Below are positions 5,473 through 8,121 of a stretch of 8,121 nt of DNA, piece by piece. The notes below the pieces were generated by a model that ran no database searches, was not told the origin of the DNA, and saw only the letters and a list, made by a program, of their open reading frames with translations. Position numbers and translations under genes: made by a program. This DNA is from Verrucomicrobiota bacterium (GTDB lineage Bacteria > Verrucomicrobiota > Verrucomicrobiia > Chthoniobacterales > UBA10450), in contig QHOM01000088.1 in NCBI GenBank assembly GCA_003218785.1, positions 1-8,121 on the forward strand, read 5' to 3'. Within the stretch, counting starts at the first letter, position 1, and each line of letters starts with the position of its first letter.

Positions 5473-6900
5473 ATGTCTAAACACAAATACGCGACCTCAC
5501 CACCAAATATCAGCACGATGCCGCCAGGCGTGCCATACATCATCGGCAACGAAGCGGCCGAGCGCTTCTCTTATTACGGCATGAAGTCGGTTCTGACCGT
5601 CTTCATGGCGCATTACATTTTGAATCAGTCTGGGGTGCTGGCGCCGATGAACCCGAACGAGGCGTACATGTACACCCATTATTTTGTTTTCGGCGTCTAT
5701 TTCCTCCCGATTCTTGGCGCAATCATCGCAGATGGTTGGGTCGGCAAGTATTGGACAATCCTTTCGCTTTCGATCGCTTACTGCTTTGGCAACCTCACAC
5801 TCGCCTGCATGGCCACCTCCTGGGGAATTGCAGTGGGACAACGAACGATGCTCGTAATAGGACTGGCGCTGATTTGTTTGGGCGCCGGCGGCATCAAACC
5901 ATGCGTATCGGCCAACGTGGGCGATCAGTTTGGCGAATCGAACAGGCATCTGCTTTCAAAGATGTTTGGCTGGTTCTATTTCTCGATCAACGCTGGTTCC
6001 TTCATCTCCTCTATCCTCTGTCCATGGCTCCTTGCGAATCCCAAGTACGGCCCCGGATGGGCGTTTGGAATTCCAGGCATAGCAATGTTTATCGCCACTT
6101 TGTTCTTCTGGGGCGGTCGCAAAAAAATGGTGCATGTGCCGCCAGCGGGGCTTGGCTATTTGCGAGAAACATTCAGCCGCGAAGGTCTCATCACGCTCGC
6201 CCGGATCGCGATGGTCTATGTTTTCATTTTGGTCTTCTGGGCACTCTGGGGAATGAGCAACGGTGTCGAATGGACCCTGCAAGCTGAGAAAATGAATTTG
6301 CATTGGCTCGGCATGGACTTGCTCGCCGCCCAGGTGCAGACGGCGAACCCGATCTTGATCCTGATTTTTATCCCGTTAGTGAACTACGTCATTTACCCTG
6401 CGCTCAACCGCGTCTTTCCCCTTACTCCACTGCGCAAGATCGGGATCGGCCTTTTTCTCACCGGTTTGTCCTTCATGGTTATTGTTTGGATACAGGGACA
6501 AATCGATGCCGGTTTAAAGCCGACCATAAATTGGCAACTGCTCGCCTACGTCATTCTCACGCTGGGCGAAGCAATGGTTTCGATCACAGGCCTTGAGTTT
6601 TCATACACTCAGTCGCCCAATTCGATGAAAAGCTCAGTCATGGCGCTATGGCTTCTCACAGTAGCTTCCGGCGAATTCTTCGTTGGCAAGGTGAACGCTT
6701 GGGACTTGAACGTCGACGGCACGCGCAAGCTGACCGACTATCAATACTTCACGTTCTTCACGATTTTGATGTTCGCCGCCGCGGTGGTGTTTGTCGTTGT
6801 CGCCTGCTTTTACAAGGGCCGCACTTATCTCCAAACACAGCAGCTCACGCTGGATGAAATCGCGACGGAGCCGATTCTTCACGGCGGCACGCCCAGCTAA
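5473..6900 (+). CDS. POT/PTR2-family proton-coupled oligopeptide transporter
   Basis: This 475-residue inner-membrane MFS symporter is predicted to import di- and tripeptides with protons. The TM1 signature ExxERFxYY is intact (E27, E30, R31, F32, Y34, Y35). GGIKPCVSANVGDQF (139-153) carries the conserved TM4 lysine (K142). FYFSINAGS (168-176) is the PTR2 signature. GEAMVSITGLEFSY (365-378) carries the TM10 glutamate (E366). I count twelve membrane segments, with TM6 at about 196-215 and TM7 at about 239-264. The TM6-TM7 connection is only about 24 residues, so the extra HA/HB helix pair of many bacterial POTs seems absent. In TM7 the usual FWAL(F/Y)(D/E)Q reads FWALWGM (255-261), so the acidic residue is missing at that place. 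It sits between a small lipoprotein and a secreted peptidase-like protein, which supports peptide uptake. Family assignment is firm; substrate is inferred. Confidence 0.95.
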   Translation: MSKHKYATSPPNISTMPPGVPYIIGNEAAERFSYYGMKSVLTVFMAHYILNQSGVLAPMNPNEAYMYTHYFVFGVYFLPILGAIIADGWVGKYWTILSLSIAYCFGNLTLACMATSWGIAVGQRTMLVIGLALICLGAGGIKPCVSANVGDQFGESNRHLLSKMFGWFYFSINAGSFISSILCPWLLANPKYGPGWAFGIPGIAMFIATLFFWGGRKKMVHVPPAGLGYLRETFSREGLITLARIAMVYVFILVFWALWGMSNGVEWTLQAEKMNLHWLGMDLLAAQVQTANPILILIFIPLVNYVIYPALNRVFPLTPLRKIGIGLFLTGLSFMVIVWIQGQIDAGLKPTINWQLLAYVILTLGEAMVSITGLEFSYTQSPNSMKSSVMALWLLTVASGEFFVGKVNAWDLNVDGTRKLTDYQYFTFFTILMFAAAVVFVVVACFYKGRTYLQTQQLTLDEIATEPILHGGTPS

Positions 6901-6906
6901 GATCGG

Positions 6907-8121
6907 ATGAAAATCATCATTTCAGCTGGCGTCTTGCTGTCGCTGTCGATCTTCAACACATTCGCGACTCCGGAGGACGATGTGTTTAAAAAAACTGCGC
7001 ACGATTATATCGAGCAGTATTTGCAGGCCAATCCGGAGGATGCGACCGAGTTGGGTGACCATCGGTTTGACGGTCAGCTGACCGATTATTCCGCCGAAGC
7101 GCGAGCTAAAGAGCTGGCAACACAAAAAGAATTTCGCGAAAAGCTAAATGCTCTCGACGGATCGCGCCTCACGGGCGCCAACAATGTCGATTTTCGCATC
7201 CTGAAGGAGAACATCGATTACAAGATTTTCCAGGCTGAAGAGCTGAAGGAAGCGGAGTGGAATCCGCTGGTTTACATGCAGAGCCTGGCCAACAGCCTTT
7301 ATCTGTTGGTTGCACGGGATTTCGCGCCACCGGAAAAACGGATTCCAAGCTTGCGCCAGCGCATGGAAGCGATTCCACTCGTGATCGCTCAGGCAAAAGC
7401 CAATCTTCAGCATCCGCCGCGCGTCCACACGGAAACAGCCATTGAACAAACGCAGGGCGCCATCAATCTAGTGCGCGAAGGACTCGCGCTCCTGCTCGAT
7501 CGCGCGCCGCAAATGAAGACGGAGCTAGCGCCGTTGCAGGAAAGGACCGCTGCCGCGCTGGAAGATTACAAAAAGTGGCTCCACAACGATCTGCTGCCGC
7601 GCTCAGACGGCAATTTCCGTCTTGGTGCCGAGAAGTTCCGAAAGAAGCTTCGCTTCGCGCTCGCGTCCGATTTGTCGATGGAAGAAATCATGAAGCGTGC
7701 GCAGGCCGACCTGCAAAAGACGCAAACCGCCATCTATGAAACTGCGCTGCCGCTCTACAAAAGATATTTTCCCAACGTTGACGACAAGACGCTCACAGAT
7801 AAACACAAAGTGACAGCGGCAGTGCTCGACAAACTTGCCGAGCAACATCCCGACGACGCCACAGTCGTCGGTTACGCCCAAAAGGTTGTCGGCGAAGCGA
7901 CTGATTTCGTGAAGTCGCATAATCTTGTGACCATTCCGGACACGCCGCTGGATGTGATCGCAATGCCCGAGTTCAAACGCGGCGTAGCCATTGCATATTG
8001 CGAGTCGCCTGGGCCGCTGGAGAGAAACGGCAGAACATTTTTCGCCGTCGCGCCCACGCCGAAGGACTGGTCGAAAGAGCGAAAGGAATCGTTTTTTCGT
8101 GAATACAACAATTATGAAATT
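6907..8121 (+). CDS. Secreted DUF885 family protein, 3' end beyond window
   Basis: An open frame of 405 codons runs from the ATG at 6907 to the window edge without a stop. Residues 1-20 look like a Sec signal peptide (MKIIISAGVLLSLSIFNTFA, cleavage before TPEDD), so the protein is probably periplasmic or exported. ELGDHRFDGQLTDYS (48-62) and a long helical middle are typical of DUF885. So is the late block PEFKRGVAIAYCESPGPLE (354-372), followed by REYNNYEI (398-405). Family members have about 560-610 residues and carry a zinc-peptidase-like HExxH, usually HEAxPGH, a few residues after this block. The window stops just short of it, so catalytic competence cannot be judged here. The start lies 6 bases after the transporter stop with only a weak purine stretch, which implies one transcript and coupled translation. 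The likely role is hydrolysis of peptides in the envelope. Confidence 0.85.
   Translation, partial: MKIIISAGVLLSLSIFNTFATPEDDVFKKTAHDYIEQYLQANPEDATELGDHRFDGQLTDYSAEARAKELATQKEFREKLNALDGSRLTGANNVDFRILKENIDYKIFQAEELKEAEWNPLVYMQSLANSLYLLVARDFAPPEKRIPSLRQRMEAIPLVIAQAKANLQHPPRVHTETAIEQTQGAINLVREGLALLLDRAPQMKTELAPLQERTAAALEDYKKWLHNDLLPRSDGNFRLGAEKFRKKLRFALASDLSMEEIMKRAQADLQKTQTAIYETALPLYKRYFPNVDDKTLTDKHKVTAAVLDKLAEQHPDDATVVGYAQKVVGEATDFVKSHNLVTIPDTPLDVIAMPEFKRGVAIAYCESPGPLERNGRTFFAVAPTPKDWSKERKESFFREYNNYEI

Noticed and set aside
1..8121. CRISPR array, tRNA, rRNA, transposase, phage or defence genes
   Set aside because: No regularly spaced direct repeats, no cloverleaf-like stretch and no such protein motifs were seen; the coding content is housekeeping and transport.

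Overview
The window is ordinary-looking bacterial chromosome with moderate GC. It has two gene blocks that diverge from a structured, probably non-coding stretch at about 5060-5239. Protein style suggests the Verrucomicrobiota, possibly a soil Spartobacteria/Chthoniobacterales-type genome: the S12 methylthiotransferase with a 13-residue insert, the large Ala/Pro linker in the RodZ-like protein, and the small Cys-lipoprotein in front of a peptide transporter. That placement is an impression from family resemblance; no rRNA or other strict marker is present.

Left block, minus strand, read from 5059 down to 98: ftsK (DNA translocase), a RodZ-like membrane protein with a helix-turn-helix, and rimO (ribosomal protein S12 methylthiotransferase). 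ftsK and rodZ are 15 bases apart. The rimO open frame begins 6 bases after the rodZ stop, but the likely rimO start lies about 100 bases further in. The three are most simply one operon joining chromosome segregation at the septum, cell-shape control and ribosome modification.

Right block, plus strand, from 5240 to the window end: a small predicted lipoprotein, a POT/PTR2 proton-coupled peptide transporter with a strong ribosome binding site, and the first 405 codons of a secreted DUF885 protein. The last is cut by the window edge just before its expected HExxH metal-binding motif. Together they look like a peptide-scavenging module, with an envelope peptidase-like enzyme feeding di/tripeptides to an inner-membrane symporter.

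The most interesting thing lies across the genes. A 66-bp imperfect palindrome (3262-3327) sits exactly in frame inside ftsK, between Walker A and Walker B, and adds about 22 residues to the motor domain. The same 27-bp arm recurs in inverted orientation at the rodZ/rimO junction (1588-1614), with 23 of 27 bases identical and all four differences transitions, and is again followed by a short 3-nt-loop hairpin. A third, weaker relative of the hairpin half lies ahead of the lipoprotein gene (about 5201-5230). This suggests a family of small dispersed palindromic elements that can be carried inside coding sequence, comparable in behaviour to the Rickettsia palindromic elements. I saw no CRISPR array, tRNA, rRNA, transposase or phage gene.
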